A stretch of DNA of 64,000 nucleotides from Berkiella sp964606325 (GCA_964606325.1 CAZSGE010000005.1:1-64000), one strand, 5' to 3'. Shown: positions 35,003-44,599, numbered from the stretch's first letter. A program made the numbers and translations. The notes: a model not told the origin generated them from the letters alone.

Positions 35003-37159
35003 TTAATGCGTAGTTTTACCTGAGGGATAAATCTGATGTATTTTAGCCAAATCACCTTGTCTACTTTGCATAAATTCAGTGGCTAAATCAAAAGGCATTG
35101 GCTTTGCAAATAAATATCCTTGCAGATATTCACAGCCTAGAGCTGCTAAATAGTTTGCTTGTTCTTGTGTTTCTACGCCCTCCGCTAATGTTGTCATATG
35201 TAAGCGTTTGGCTAAGTCAATAATCGTTGCAATAATCGCTTTGTGTCTCTCATTGTCTTGTAAGCTTAACGCTTGGACAAAGGATCTATCAATTTTGATG
35301 ATATCAATAGGTAGATCTTTTAAGTAACTTAAACAAGAATATCCTGTACCAAAATCATCCATGGCAATTTGAAATCCCATCTGTTTTAAATGTAACAGTT
35401 TACTGATAATACCTTTTGCATCATGTGCAAAAATAGATTCAGTGATTTCAAACTGAAAACGGTGTGGATCAATATCATATTTATCCATACATTGACTAAT
35501 ATCATCTAAAAAATCTTCGCGCTGTAATTCATTCACGGAAAAATTGACACTTAATGAAAAATTAACCAACCCCAGAGCTTTCCAGGCCATGTAACTTTCG
35601 CAAGTTCTGTGTAACACCCATTGACCGATGTTACCAATAAACCCCATCTCTTCTGCGATAGGTATAAACTGATTAGGTGGTATCAATCCTAATTCCGGAT
35701 GCTGCCACCGCACTAGTGATTCAAACCCCATCAACGCTCCTGTAGAAGCAGAAACCTGCGGGTGAAAATATAAATCTAACTGATCTGATTGAATGGCAAA
35801 ACGCAATTCATTGGCTAAGCGCATCATTCTTTCTGCTTCAACATTCAGATCCGATTTATAATATTGGTAATGATTCTTGCCACGCTTTTTCACCAAGCTC
35901 ATCGCAAAATCAGCATATTGCACAAGCTTAAGTGGATCACTACTATCATTAGGGTATAGAGCAATACCAATACTAGCTGTGATATAATATTTTTGATCAT
36001 TTAGCTCAATCGCAGGAAGCAATGCTCGATTAATTTTGGATGCCACTTTTGCCACATCATTGGGATGCGTCACGTGAGATAGCAAAACCATAAATTCGTC
36101 ACCACCAACACGGGCCAAAATATCTGTTTCTCTTATCACCGACTGAATTCTATCAGATACTTTTAATAAAATTTCATCTCCACACAGATGTCCCAAAGCA
36201 TCGTTAATGACTTTAAAGCCATCTAAATCAATAAACAACACTGCGCATTTTTTCTGGTAACGTTTACAATAAGATATGACATGTTCTAATCGATGCAAAA
36301 ATGCTTTGCGGTTAAATAATCCTGTCAAATCATCTTGAATTGACATGTGCCTTAATTCTTCATTTAATTGTTTTGTTTCAGACACATCCTTAAAACCAAG
36401 TACGTATCCTTCAAGATGAAGTAGCTCGTTAAACACAGGAATAAGACCGGCTTCGACTAGTGAGGTAGTGGCATTTTGCTTTGAAAGCGAAAGCATATAT
36501 TGCCCTATCACCGTCACTTGATTGGTTGCCTTAACAAGATTCATGCTTTTACTTAATGCTTCCATAAATGAAACATCTATTTGCTCAGCGCATTTCTCAA
36601 AAGGGATCCCCAACAAACTTTCTAGTGGCTTTTTAAAATACAAAGAGGCTGCAGGATTAGCAAAGGTGATGATGCCATCTAAATTAATGCCGATAATACC
36701 TTCGGAAACAGTAGCCAGAACATCTTCAGTATTTTTCTTTAAGCGAGTGTTTTCTCTAAAGTGCTGTTCTTCAGCTAAAATTCTTTGTATTGACGAAGGT
36801 AGTTTCTGTAAATACTGCCCATCAGCGTCCTTAACAAAAAAGTCTTTAGCGCCTTTACGAAAAGTCTGAATGCCCATCTGCTCATCATTTTTATCTGCTA
36901 TCACTATCGTTGGAATATTTCGGGCACTTAAGTTATTGATTGCTTCTAAAAACCCTAGGGCATCACCATCTTCAAGATGAAAGCCTAAAAGAATAAGATC
37001 TACTTTTCTTTCAAGGAGGATTTTAAAAGCATCTTTAATAGATCTAGCTTTAAATTTTTCTGAAACAAACATAAGCGAATTGACACAATCCCATACGGGT
37101 GTGGCACCATTGATTGCTTTTTCAACCACAAGAATTGTTACTTGCGTTTTTTCAACCAT
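35003..37159 (-). CDS. Cyclic-di-GMP GGDEF/EAL protein with degenerate receiver and PAS
   Basis: A 718-residue cytoplasmic signalling protein. Order: receiver-like domain (about 5-125), PAS domain (about 145-255), GGDEF (about 270-435, intact GGDEF at 352-356 with a RETD inhibitory site at 343-346) and EAL (about 445-700). The EAL motif reads ESL (480-482), keeping the catalytic Glu, and later motifs (DDFGTGYS, KIDRSFV, AEGVETQEQ) are intact. The receiver lacks the phospho-acceptor Asp (LILLGFHLEDGD, Gly at about 59) and the acidic pair, so it is probably not phosphorylated. Both synthase and phosphodiesterase activities remain possible. Confidence 0.92.
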   Translation of the reverse strand: MVEKTQVTILVVEKAINGATPVWDCVNSLMFVSEKFKARSIKDAFKILLERKVDLILLGFHLEDGDALGFLEAINNLSARNIPTIVIADKNDEQMGIQTFRKGAKDFFVKDADGQYLQKLPSSIQRILAEEQHFRENTRLKKNTEDVLATVSEGIIGINLDGIITFANPAASLYFKKPLESLLGIPFEKCAEQIDVSFMEALSKSMNLVKATNQVTVIGQYMLSLSKQNATTSLVEAGLIPVFNELLHLEGYVLGFKDVSETKQLNEELRHMSIQDDLTGLFNRKAFLHRLEHVISYCKRYQKKCAVLFIDLDGFKVINDALGHLCGDEILLKVSDRIQSVIRETDILARVGGDEFMVLLSHVTHPNDVAKVASKINRALLPAIELNDQKYYITASIGIALYPNDSSDPLKLVQYADFAMSLVKKRGKNHYQYYKSDLNVEAERMMRLANELRFAIQSDQLDLYFHPQVSASTGALMGFESLVRWQHPELGLIPPNQFIPIAEEMGFIGNIGQWVLHRTCESYMAWKALGLVNFSLSVNFSVNELQREDFLDDISQCMDKYDIDPHRFQFEITESIFAHDAKGIISKLLHLKQMGFQIAMDDFGTGYSCLSYLKDLPIDIIKIDRSFVQALSLQDNERHKAIIATIIDLAKRLHMTTLAEGVETQEQANYLAALGCEYLQGYLFAKPMPFDLATEFMQSRQGDLAKIHQIYPSGKTTH

Positions 37160-37320
37160 ACTCTTTTACAACTTCCACACTTTTGCATTTTTGAATTACA
37201 ATCCTATATATAGCAGTTTGGTTTCACTTTACTATACTTACTTATAAGATTGTGATTTACCACAGGGCTCAAAATGAAAAGCCCTATATTAGAATAATCA
37301 TCGACCATCAAGAAGAGTAT

Positions 37321-38406
37321 ATGAAATCATTTACCGATCAAAGCCTCAGCAATTTTGAACAAACCGGCGTTTTTTCGCAATTTTTTTCTTCACGCGCTAT
37401 TGACCTACATCTAAAACATGATGAATCCTCAAATATGCTGGCAATTATTGCAATCCATAGCACCCGACTTGGCCCAGCTTTGGGCGGGTGCCGATTTAGA
37501 CACTACCCTAGCGTTGAACATGCCATTATCGATGCCATTCGCCTTGCCCATGGGATGAGCTATAAAGCAGCTATCAGCAATCTACCCTTTGGCGGTGGCA
37601 AAGCTGTTATCATGCAAACAGAAAATGTGGCACATAGAACGCAATTGTTTCGCAGCTTTGGTCATTTTGTCCATGAACTAGGCGGACGTTATATTACCGC
37701 TGAAGATAGCGGCACTGGTGTTGAGGATATGGATATCATCAGGACGGTTACACCTTTTGTTACAGGCAATAGCACACAACTATTTGCTATTAAAGATCCC
37801 TCTTCATTAACCGCTATCGGTGTTCGTCGTGGCATAGAGGCCGCAGTGAAACATCAATTAAATCGCAGCACACTGGATGGGCTCCATGTTGCTATTTGTG
37901 GTGTTGGACATGTTGGTTATCACTTGGCAAAAGAATTACATCAAAGAGGTGCAAAATTAACCATCGCCGACATCAAACCTGAGACTACTGAGCGCTGCGC
38001 AGATGAATTTCATGCCATCGCGCTTCCCAGCAGCGATATCCACAAACAAGACGTTGATGTTTATGCACCTTGTGCCTTAAGCAATGCAGTGAGTTTTGCC
38101 AATATCGAAGAAATAAAAGCCAAAATCATCGCAGGCAGCGCTAATAATCAACTAGAATCTCCAGCATTAGCACAGAGATTAAAAGAAAAAGGGATCCTCT
38201 ATGCGCCAGATTATGTGATAAATGCAGGTGGTTTAATTCATGTAGGTGCACAATTTAACAATCAAACAGAGCACACGGCACGTGAGAATATTGAGAATAT
38301 CTACAATACCCTCATGATGATTTTTGAAAAAGCCGCCAAAGAAAATTTATCCCCTTTAGAAATTGCCAATCAATTAGCCGAGCAACGTCTCTATTCTATG
38401 AGCTAA
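37321..38406 (+). CDS. Leu/Val/Phe-type amino acid dehydrogenase
   Basis: An NAD-dependent oxidative deaminase of the Glu/Leu/Phe/Val family, 361 residues. The catalytic region SYKAAISNLPFGGGKAVI holds the two lysines, the Asp motif is in TAEDSGTGVEDMD, and the Rossmann motif is VAICGVGHVGYHLAKELH. It is closest in length and motifs to leucine dehydrogenases, which deaminate branched-chain amino acids to 2-oxoacids. The start at 37321 has an AAGAAGAG site; an upstream GTG at 37252 would add an unrelated 23 residues. A small hairpin (AGGGCT 37264-37269, AGCCCT 37280-37285) lies in the leader. Substrate preference is uncertain. Confidence 0.88.
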   Translation: MKSFTDQSLSNFEQTGVFSQFFSSRAIDLHLKHDESSNMLAIIAIHSTRLGPALGGCRFRHYPSVEHAIIDAIRLAHGMSYKAAISNLPFGGGKAVIMQTENVAHRTQLFRSFGHFVHELGGRYITAEDSGTGVEDMDIIRTVTPFVTGNSTQLFAIKDPSSLTAIGVRRGIEAAVKHQLNRSTLDGLHVAICGVGHVGYHLAKELHQRGAKLTIADIKPETTERCADEFHAIALPSSDIHKQDVDVYAPCALSNAVSFANIEEIKAKIIAGSANNQLESPALAQRLKEKGILYAPDYVINAGGLIHVGAQFNNQTEHTARENIENIYNTLMMIFEKAAKENLSPLEIANQLAEQRLYSMS

Positions 38407-38470
38407 ACGACCTTAGCTATTTACATTTCTGTCAAATTACGGTACCCTTTTGCCTCCTTTTCGCTGCCCG

Positions 38471-40483
38471 ATGAAGATTATGTTATTAAGCCCTAAAAGC
38501 AAGCAAAAACTGGTTGATTTTTCTTTACGTCTTGAAAAAGCTCCTTCAACTCTTGCACCAATAGATCAACAAACAAGATTACAAATCGTTCAAAAAGAAT
38601 GGCTTCAAGGCGAAGGACTCGATATTATTCCTGAATTAATGCATAACTCGCAAAAAACGCTTGATGCAAGCACTGGCTCAAGTGCCTTTGCACCACCTGA
38701 GAAAATTGAAGATGAATTATTAGCGGCAAAATCTTCACAACTACCTGAATATCACAATCATCTTCCGCAAGAAGATTTAATCAAAGTAGCGCAAAAATAC
38801 TTTGAACAAATTGGTGTTTTGAACAATACCACTAAACTCAAGCAAGATATCTACGATGGCAAAAATTCACCTAATGACTATTTCAGCGTTATTGGCCATG
38901 GCACAACACATTTATTTACCAGCAGCTTAAAGTCCATTTTAAAAACTAAGGGCGATGTGATTATTGTTACACAACCAAGCTATGGTTTGTTTCTTGGCCC
39001 CATTGAAAATGCTCAAGGTGTTATTGAGCCCCTTGTTCTCAATCAACAAGATAAGTTCAAACCAAACCCTAATGAACTAAAGAAAGTAATCGCCAAAATC
39101 AACTCTGATAGAAAAGAAAAATATTTTCAACTCATTCAACACAAGCGGATACTTTTAAATAATTTCATTTCACAGGTCAAAATATCACAAAGCGAAAGAA
39201 CAGCGGTTTTAAAATTGCTAAATGATCTTTCCATAAAAGCTAAAGACCTAAAAAATACAGATTTTACTGCAATCGATAGCGCGATGGAACTTTACCATAC
39301 TGCTTTGCGCTCGCTGATCCAAAAAACCAAGAACCTTGACGAAGTCAGTATGTGGTATGAAACATTAAGCCTTCCTTTGTGCCAACGCGTACGTGGATAT
39401 TTCCATATGAATCCGCATATGCCGATGGGAACTATTTGTGAACAAAAAGAAATCAATAAAATAGCAGATGCGATACAACCTTTTTCCGATGTTCAAGTGA
39501 TTGACGATCTCACTTATTTTGACTTAGTGTTACCAGACACCAAATCTAAACCTGGAACATTTGCACAAAGCTCACTAAAAACACGCTCGCTTACCCTATA
39601 TAGCCTCTCTAAACAATTTGCTTTGGCTAGCGTACGTGCTGGCATTGCGCTTGGTCCAAAACATTTAATCGCACCTATTTGTAAAGATATTTTTGATAGT
39701 AACAACACTCCTAATATTTTTACACGAGATGCTTTTTATAGCATTTTGAATTGGCCTCAAAATCAACGAAATGAATATTTATCAGAAACAAAAGAGGAAT
39801 ATACTAAGCGTCGCGATTTGACGCTAGCTTTGATTCAAGGGCAACAAAATCTTTCTAAAGCAAGTCTAGGATCTGTTCAAAACTTGCTTACCCAAATGGG
39901 CATCTCTCTGATTGAACAAAAAGGTTTATTGACAGGGATCACAGGCTTAAAGACACTGGTCAAACCTGAATCTGGTTATTTTGTTATTATCGATTTTTCA
40001 CACTACCAGGGTCAATATCTTGGCACCACGCAATTAAACCAAAGCCGTGATTTTCGCAATGCGTTTTATCGACTCGCAGACGTGAACACCATTCCTGGTG
40101 AAATGATGTATATGTTTGATAAGCCGGTATTGCGTTTTTCCTATTCTATGACACCAAAAGAGATTTTAGATTCAATATTGAGAATAAAATCGGTATTGTC
40201 TTTATGCCAACCCAAACCCATAGCTAAAAAAGAAATAGAGGCCATTAAAAAAGCAAGCTCGCAAAAGGCAAGCTCTTTAACGAAACCGATGCCAGCACCG
40301 GAACCGCGACCTGAAAAAGAAGTAACCAGAGTATACTTGCCCAAGTATCACGCGCACCTTGAGAATAAACAGCGCAACAAACAATCTACGTCAAAGAAAA
40401 ATGCTATTTCACTTCCCAAAGCATCGCTACACCGTAAAAAGGGGCAAAGAAAAATTAAACCTTCAAAATTATTGAACCCATAA
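38471..40483 (+). CDS. Large class I/II aminotransferase-like protein with insert and basic tail
   Basis: A PLP fold-type I protein of about 670 residues, far above the usual 400. The core is recognisable: an N-terminal GHGTTHLF, GDVIIVTQPSYGLF, the Asn-motif YFHMNPHMPMGT, VIDDLTYFDL (D345 for the pyridine ring) and the PLP lysine motif SLSKQFALASVRAG (K381). A roughly 100-residue lysine-rich helical insert separates the large-domain halves (about 200-300), and the last 75 residues form a basic Lys/Ser/Pro-rich tail. The start is uncertain: ATG 38471 or 38480, or TTG 38450, none with a good ribosome site. The reaction is unknown; an amino-acid role is suggested by the dehydrogenase upstream. 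Confidence 0.8.
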   Translation: MKIMLLSPKSKQKLVDFSLRLEKAPSTLAPIDQQTRLQIVQKEWLQGEGLDIIPELMHNSQKTLDASTGSSAFAPPEKIEDELLAAKSSQLPEYHNHLPQEDLIKVAQKYFEQIGVLNNTTKLKQDIYDGKNSPNDYFSVIGHGTTHLFTSSLKSILKTKGDVIIVTQPSYGLFLGPIENAQGVIEPLVLNQQDKFKPNPNELKKVIAKINSDRKEKYFQLIQHKRILLNNFISQVKISQSERTAVLKLLNDLSIKAKDLKNTDFTAIDSAMELYHTALRSLIQKTKNLDEVSMWYETLSLPLCQRVRGYFHMNPHMPMGTICEQKEINKIADAIQPFSDVQVIDDLTYFDLVLPDTKSKPGTFAQSSLKTRSLTLYSLSKQFALASVRAGIALGPKHLIAPICKDIFDSNNTPNIFTRDAFYSILNWPQNQRNEYLSETKEEYTKRRDLTLALIQGQQNLSKASLGSVQNLLTQMGISLIEQKGLLTGITGLKTLVKPESGYFVIIDFSHYQGQYLGTTQLNQSRDFRNAFYRLADVNTIPGEMMYMFDKPVLRFSYSMTPKEILDSILRIKSVLSLCQPKPIAKKEIEAIKKASSQKASSLTKPMPAPEPRPEKEVTRVYLPKYHAHLENKQRNKQSTSKKNAISLPKASLHRKKGQRKIKPSKLLNP

Positions 40484-40486
40484 CTG

Positions 40487-40515
40487 GGACGAAACCTTAG
40501 TTTGTTTCGTCCTTT
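40487..40515 (+). terminator. Hairpin at the aminotransferase-cbpM convergence
   Basis: GGACGAAAC at 40487-40495 pairs exactly with GTTTCGTCC at 40504-40512, followed by TTTAT. It follows the aminotransferase stop by three bases and overlaps the cbpM stop codon at 40497-40499, so it would end the plus-strand transcript. The T run is short. Confidence 0.6.
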
Positions 40516-40814
40516 ATGTGCATTAAGCGATGATGCAGCTCATCTCTTTGTTCAATTAAATCCAACACGAGTGAGATCCCTGCCCAATTGATATCTAGAT
40601 CGTGATGCAAACGCATCGCTTTTTTAAAGCGTATCACAGAGCGACTGGTGAAAATCCATTTATCTTGAGTCTCACCCTGGGGCTCGATAATGCCATGTTC
40701 ATGCATTTCAATGATAACCGCTTCGGAAATATTACCCATTTGAGTAAGCTCATAAAGCGTATAAGTAATCGATTCGTCCAATAATATACCTTCAAAAACT
40801 GGGAGTTTTGCCAT
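40497..40814 (-). CDS. cbpM: Chaperone modulator CbpM
   Basis: A 105-residue MerR-like helical protein that binds the J domain of CbpA and modulates its cochaperone activity. It shows the family pattern: a short N-term strand (MAKLPVFEGILLDE), ITYTLYELTQMGNISEAVIIEMHEHGIIEPQG, and the helical C-terminus INWAGISLVLDLIEQRDELHHRL. It starts two bases after the cbpA stop, so the two genes form one transcription unit, the standard arrangement. Confidence 0.92.
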   Translation of the reverse strand: MAKLPVFEGILLDESITYTLYELTQMGNISEAVIIEMHEHGIIEPQGETQDKWIFTSRSVIRFKKAMRLHHDLDINWAGISLVLDLIEQRDELHHRLMHIKDETN

Positions 40815-40816
40815 GG

Positions 40817-41740
40817 TTATACTCCTAAATTGGCGCGCGGATTAAACGCCATGGTTTTAGCCATTTCTTCATAGAGTGCTTTATCTTTATCATCCTTAGG
40901 CAAAGGCACTTGCACTTGAAAGACAACGTATTGATCGCCATGAAGTTGTCCTGGCATACCTCGTCCCTTTAAACGCATTTTTTTACCACTTTGTGAATTT
41001 GGGGGTATTTTTAAACTCACATTTCCCCCAAGGGTTGGTACCATAATGGTTGCCCCTAATGCAGCTTCCCACGGTGTTAAGGGTAAATTTAGGTAAACGT
41101 CTTTTTGTTGTAATGAAAAATGCGGATGCGTGGCTATATCGATTTCAATATACAAATCTCCATTGGGGCCACCATTCATACCTGGTCCGCCTTGGTCTTT
41201 AAGACGAATTTGGCTGCCAGTTAAAACCCCAGCCGGAATTTTTACTTGCAAACTTTTCTTTTCTGAAGCGCCTTTTTGGCCTGGCACTTGCAATTGCAGA
41301 GTTTCAATACCGCCACTATATGCCACACTCAGTGGTAGTGACATTTTGACATGATAATCTTGTCCTTTGCTTTTAAATGAGCGCTGGCCTTGCGCTTGCT
41401 CAAAGCCACCTTGCCCGAAAATGGATTCAAAAAAATCGGCAAACTCAGCAGATTGCTCCGGAGAATATCCTTGTCTTTGAGATTGCTGGTGAAAGGGATG
41501 GCCATTGCCGGCTTGTCTTTGTTGGCCTCCTAATCGAATATTGTCATACTGCGCGCGCTTTTGGGGATCTTTGATCACCTCCCATGCTTCATTGATTTCT
41601 TTAAATTTATTTTCCGCGTTGGGTTCTTTGCTGACATCGGGATGATATTGGCGTGCAAGTTTACGGTAAGCGCGTTTGATATCATCTATAGGCGTATCAG
41701 GTTTAACACCTAAGAGGGCATAGTAATCTTTAAATTCCAT
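40817..41740 (-). CDS. cbpA: DnaJ-class cochaperone CbpA
   Basis: A type II Hsp40 of 307 residues: J domain at 1-70 with HPD in ARQYHPDVSKEP, a Gly/Gln/Phe-rich linker (about 75-125) and two C-terminal substrate-binding beta domains with the LPLTPWEAALGATIMVPTLGG motif. No zinc-finger Cys repeats, which separates it from DnaJ. It stimulates DnaK ATPase activity and in E. coli CbpA also binds DNA. Cotranscribed with cbpM. Confidence 0.94.
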   Translation of the reverse strand: MEFKDYYALLGVKPDTPIDDIKRAYRKLARQYHPDVSKEPNAENKFKEINEAWEVIKDPQKRAQYDNIRLGGQQRQAGNGHPFHQQSQRQGYSPEQSAEFADFFESIFGQGGFEQAQGQRSFKSKGQDYHVKMSLPLSVAYSGGIETLQLQVPGQKGASEKKSLQVKIPAGVLTGSQIRLKDQGGPGMNGGPNGDLYIEIDIATHPHFSLQQKDVYLNLPLTPWEAALGATIMVPTLGGNVSLKIPPNSQSGKKMRLKGRGMPGQLHGDQYVVFQVQVPLPKDDKDKALYEEMAKTMAFNPRANLGV

Positions 41741-41919
41741 TATCGATTGTCCTACCTGTCTTTATTTTATTTAATTGTATCATGTGAAGTTACTTATGAA
41801 AGTCATTTTGAATTAAGAAGATTAACTATTCTCATTTAATGTTTAATCTTCCTTGCAAGCATTGCTTTTCATAAAATTGTTGATATACTTTTTGATAATT
41901 GTACATATATTAGAATTTT

Positions 41920-42543
41920 ATGACTAAAAAAGCACCAACTCAAAATCGATCACTAAAACTTATTCGTGGCGGTAAACGCGATGGCGCTGGACGTCCTCAT
42001 GGTACTGGTAAATATGGCGAACCTACCAAGGCTATTCGTGTTCCTGAAAGTTTAGTAAAAACTATTCAAGCTTTTCTAACTAACTATGGACAAGATCGCA
42101 ACAATCCTTTTCATGTGACACCTTATTTGCAACCCAGCACAGATGCGATGGTACGTCGTCTTCCCCTTTTTTCTACCAAGGTGGCGGCAGGCTTTCCTTC
42201 TCCAGCTGATGATCATTTAGAAGCCAGCTTAGATTTAAACGAATACGTTATTAAAAACCCCGCCTCTACTTTTTATGTACGCGTAGAAGGCAATTCTATG
42301 CTAGGTGCGGGCATTCACCCGGATGATTTATTAGTCGTTGATCTTTCCTTGCCCCCCCGTGATGGTAATGTGGTCATAGCCATCGTCGATGGTGAATTCA
42401 CTGTCAAACGTTTACATATTGCCAAAAATAAAGCTGTCTCGCTGCATCCAGAAAATGATAATTATCCTGTCATCCATATTAAAGATGGCATGGAGTTTCG
42501 TATCTGGGGTGTGGTGACGAATGTGATTCATTCGTTTGTGTAA
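41920..42543 (+). CDS. UmuD-like S24 self-cleaving peptidase with N-terminal extension
   Basis: A LexA/UmuD-type serine peptidase of 207 residues. The cleavage site VAAGFPSPAD (A90-G91), the nucleophile in EGNSM (S126) and the base in EFTVKR (K163) are in place, and the C-terminal region aligns with UmuD. It has about 70 residues more than E. coli UmuD: an N-terminal basic stretch with RGGKRDGAGRPHG and YGEPTKAIRVP, a GAGRP-type motif found in other short DNA- or nucleic-acid-associated proteins. No umuC follows; htpX lies convergent. No clear LexA box was seen in the 180-bp AT-rich upstream gap. It may work with a polymerase elsewhere or act as a regulator. Confidence 0.85.
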   Translation: MTKKAPTQNRSLKLIRGGKRDGAGRPHGTGKYGEPTKAIRVPESLVKTIQAFLTNYGQDRNNPFHVTPYLQPSTDAMVRRLPLFSTKVAAGFPSPADDHLEASLDLNEYVIKNPASTFYVRVEGNSMLGAGIHPDDLLVVDLSLPPRDGNVVIAIVDGEFTVKRLHIAKNKAVSLHPENDNYPVIHIKDGMEFRIWGVVTNVIHSFV

Positions 42544-42555
42544 AATTAAACCAGT

Positions 42556-43416
42556 CTAATCTAGAATCATACACTCAAGCCGCTCAATCCTTTCTCCAAT
42601 AGGCGGATGCGAAGCAAAGAGCATCTGCCATTTTTTAGAGCGCAAAGGACTCACAGCAAATAAATGTGCTGTGGAAGGGTTTTGTTCAACTTCGTCAAGT
42701 TGATAATGATCGCGCGCTAATTCAATTCTACGCAAGGCATTAGAAACATGCTGAGGGTTTTCACAAAGCTCAGCGGCTTTTTCATCCGCATAAAACTCAC
42801 GTTCTCTTGCAATAAACATTTGAATAATAATCGCCACTAATGGTGCAAAAACCGACATTAAAAATACAGCTAGTTTATTGTTGCCTTTGCGTCTACCCAT
42901 ACCAAAAACAAAAATAGCCTGTGCCGAATTGGCTACTAAGGTAATAAAACCGCCCACACTCGCAGCAAGCGTGGCAAGAAAAGTATCATTCAATTGAATA
43001 TGGGCTATTTCGTGTGCTATTGCGCCCGCTAGTTCATCTTTATTCAGCAAATCTAGCAAACCTTTAGTCACAGCAATAGAACCATGCTCTGCGTTGCGTC
43101 CACAAGAAAAAGTGTTGGGCATATGTTCGTTGATAAGATAAATACGTGGCCTTGGAATATTCGCACGTTCGGCAAGATAAGCCACTGTTGCATAAAGCAG
43201 CGGTTTGTCGTCTTGGTTAACTTCTTTGGCTCGGTACAAAGAAAGCACTAAAATATCGGCAAACCAATAAGCACTTACCATCAGGATAACTGAGCTAAAA
43301 AAAGCGATAGCTGCACCAGTTTGGCCAGCCAGTGAGTAACCACCCCATACGATGAACGCACTTAAAGCGCACATCAGCAATAAGGTCTTGGTTTTATTAG
43401 TCGATAAATCGTTCAT
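42556..43416 (-). CDS. htpX: Membrane zinc metalloprotease HtpX
   Basis: A 286-residue inner membrane protease that degrades misfolded membrane proteins. Two N-terminal membrane segments (about 11-55), the zinc motif HEIAH in AGAIAHEIAHIQL, two more hydrophobic segments, the third-ligand region EFYADEKAAEL and C-terminal FASHPPIGERIERL are all present. The start at 43416 gives the family N-terminus; a longer frame from 43485 adds unrelated residues. Likely stress-induced in relatives, with no promoter identified here. Confidence 0.93.
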   Translation of the reverse strand: MNDLSTNKTKTLLLMCALSAFIVWGGYSLAGQTGAAIAFFSSVILMVSAYWFADILVLSLYRAKEVNQDDKPLLYATVAYLAERANIPRPRIYLINEHMPNTFSCGRNAEHGSIAVTKGLLDLLNKDELAGAIAHEIAHIQLNDTFLATLAASVGGFITLVANSAQAIFVFGMGRRKGNNKLAVFLMSVFAPLVAIIIQMFIAREREFYADEKAAELCENPQHVSNALRRIELARDHYQLDEVEQNPSTAHLFAVSPLRSKKWQMLFASHPPIGERIERLECMILD

Positions 43417-43533
43417 ATATCCGCCGCAATGGTCTTGCCAGAGTATAACAAAGCCCTTTGAGGTCACAAAGTGCAAAAACGACAATTAACTGATTTCTCT
43501 GATAAAGGGAAGATAAACAAGATGAGCGGAAAT

Positions 43534-43806
43534 TTATGGGGCGATTTGGCAATGATACACAGTGCCTTGTACTAAATTCTCTGACTTGATGGCACCAATA
43601 GAGACTTTTTTTAGCTTTGAAAAATCGGTATTAGGCGCAAATGCACACAAGAACAGCTGCGTTTCGTTTTTATCAATAATAACTTCTACAGCCACATCAT
43701 CTTCGTCATAATATTTAAAAGTTTTTACTTGGTATATATCGTTATCAGTGCACCCCAAAAGGTACAAGAGCACACTGACAACGATAGAAAAATATAAGTA
43801 TTTCAT
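43534..43806 (-). CDS. Small lipoprotein of unknown function
   Basis: A 90-residue protein with a lipoprotein signal: hydrophobic IVVSVLLYLLGC with the lipobox Cys at residue 19, then about 70 residues of mixed beta character including VAVEVIIDKNETQLFLCAF. Its ATG overlaps the last base of the deacetylase stop (TAATG), so it is cotranslated with that gene. No family recognised. Confidence 0.7.
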   Translation of the reverse strand: MKYLYFSIVVSVLLYLLGCTDNDIYQVKTFKYYDEDDVAVEVIIDKNETQLFLCAFAPNTDFSKLKKVSIGAIKSENLVQGTVYHCQIAP

Positions 43807-44489
43807 TAGTTTTGCAGTTTTAATATCTCAGATACCGTCATAAAGCGATAGCCCTGCTTTTGCAAATTTTCTATTAACATTTCAGTTGCTTTCACGGTAT
43901 TTTCACGACGATTCCCACCATCATGCAAAGTAATGATAAGCCCAGGCTTCATTTGTTTCATCACATTATCATATATTTGATCGGCAGAAATTTTTGTCCA
44001 ATCCTGTGGCAAAAAAGTAAACAGCACCATACGCTTATCAAGTTGCTGTAAAGCTGTAATTAAATTGGGTGATGTTATACCAAAAGGGGCTCTGAAAGTA
44101 ATTTCCTTTTCGTAACCCAAGCCTCTTAATATAGTATCAACCCCCGCTATATCTTTTTTCATGGTTTCCACAGATTTATTCTTCATCTGTGTGTGAGACA
44201 TGGTGTGATTACCTAAATCATGCCCATCAGCCATGATTTTTTTAATGAGATCAGGATACGCTTTAGCATTGCCGCCTAGAACAAAAAATGTCGCTTTGAC
44301 TTTGTGCTTGTCTAAAACGCTTAAAATTTGCTCAGTGTAAGGTTTATCTGGACCATCATCAAACGTTAATGCCACCACTTTTTCCGTGGTTTTGATATGT
44401 CGAATAGGCTCACCCGTGCTTTGCGCTAACGCGCTGTGAGAAAAAGCAATCAGCAATCCTAGGCTTGCAATTTTTGAAATCAGTTTCAT
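43806..44489 (-). CDS. Secreted polysaccharide deacetylase (NodB family)
   Basis: A 227-residue CE4 esterase with a signal peptide (residues 1-22). The NodB motifs are intact: VALTFDDGPD (motif 1, catalytic Asp pair), HDLGNHTMSHTQM (motif 2, zinc histidines), the Arg motif FRAPFG and the C-terminal LITLHDGG. Substrate would be an N-acetylated envelope glycan such as peptidoglycan or another GlcNAc polymer. It is coupled to the small lipoprotein gene downstream and preceded by a 300-bp gap containing a long inverted-repeat element. Confidence 0.93.
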   Translation of the reverse strand: MKLISKIASLGLLIAFSHSALAQSTGEPIRHIKTTEKVVALTFDDGPDKPYTEQILSVLDKHKVKATFFVLGGNAKAYPDLIKKIMADGHDLGNHTMSHTQMKNKSVETMKKDIAGVDTILRGLGYEKEITFRAPFGITSPNLITALQQLDKRMVLFTFLPQDWTKISADQIYDNVMKQMKPGLIITLHDGGNRRENTVKATEMLIENLQKQGYRFMTVSEILKLQN

Positions 44490-44599
44490 GATGTAACCTT
44501 TTGATTCAATAAATGAGGGATCTCATGCTCAATATCGAATATTAATGGTTTTTGCTTTAATGTTGGACTAAACAATAGGTGCAAACACACTCAATATCA

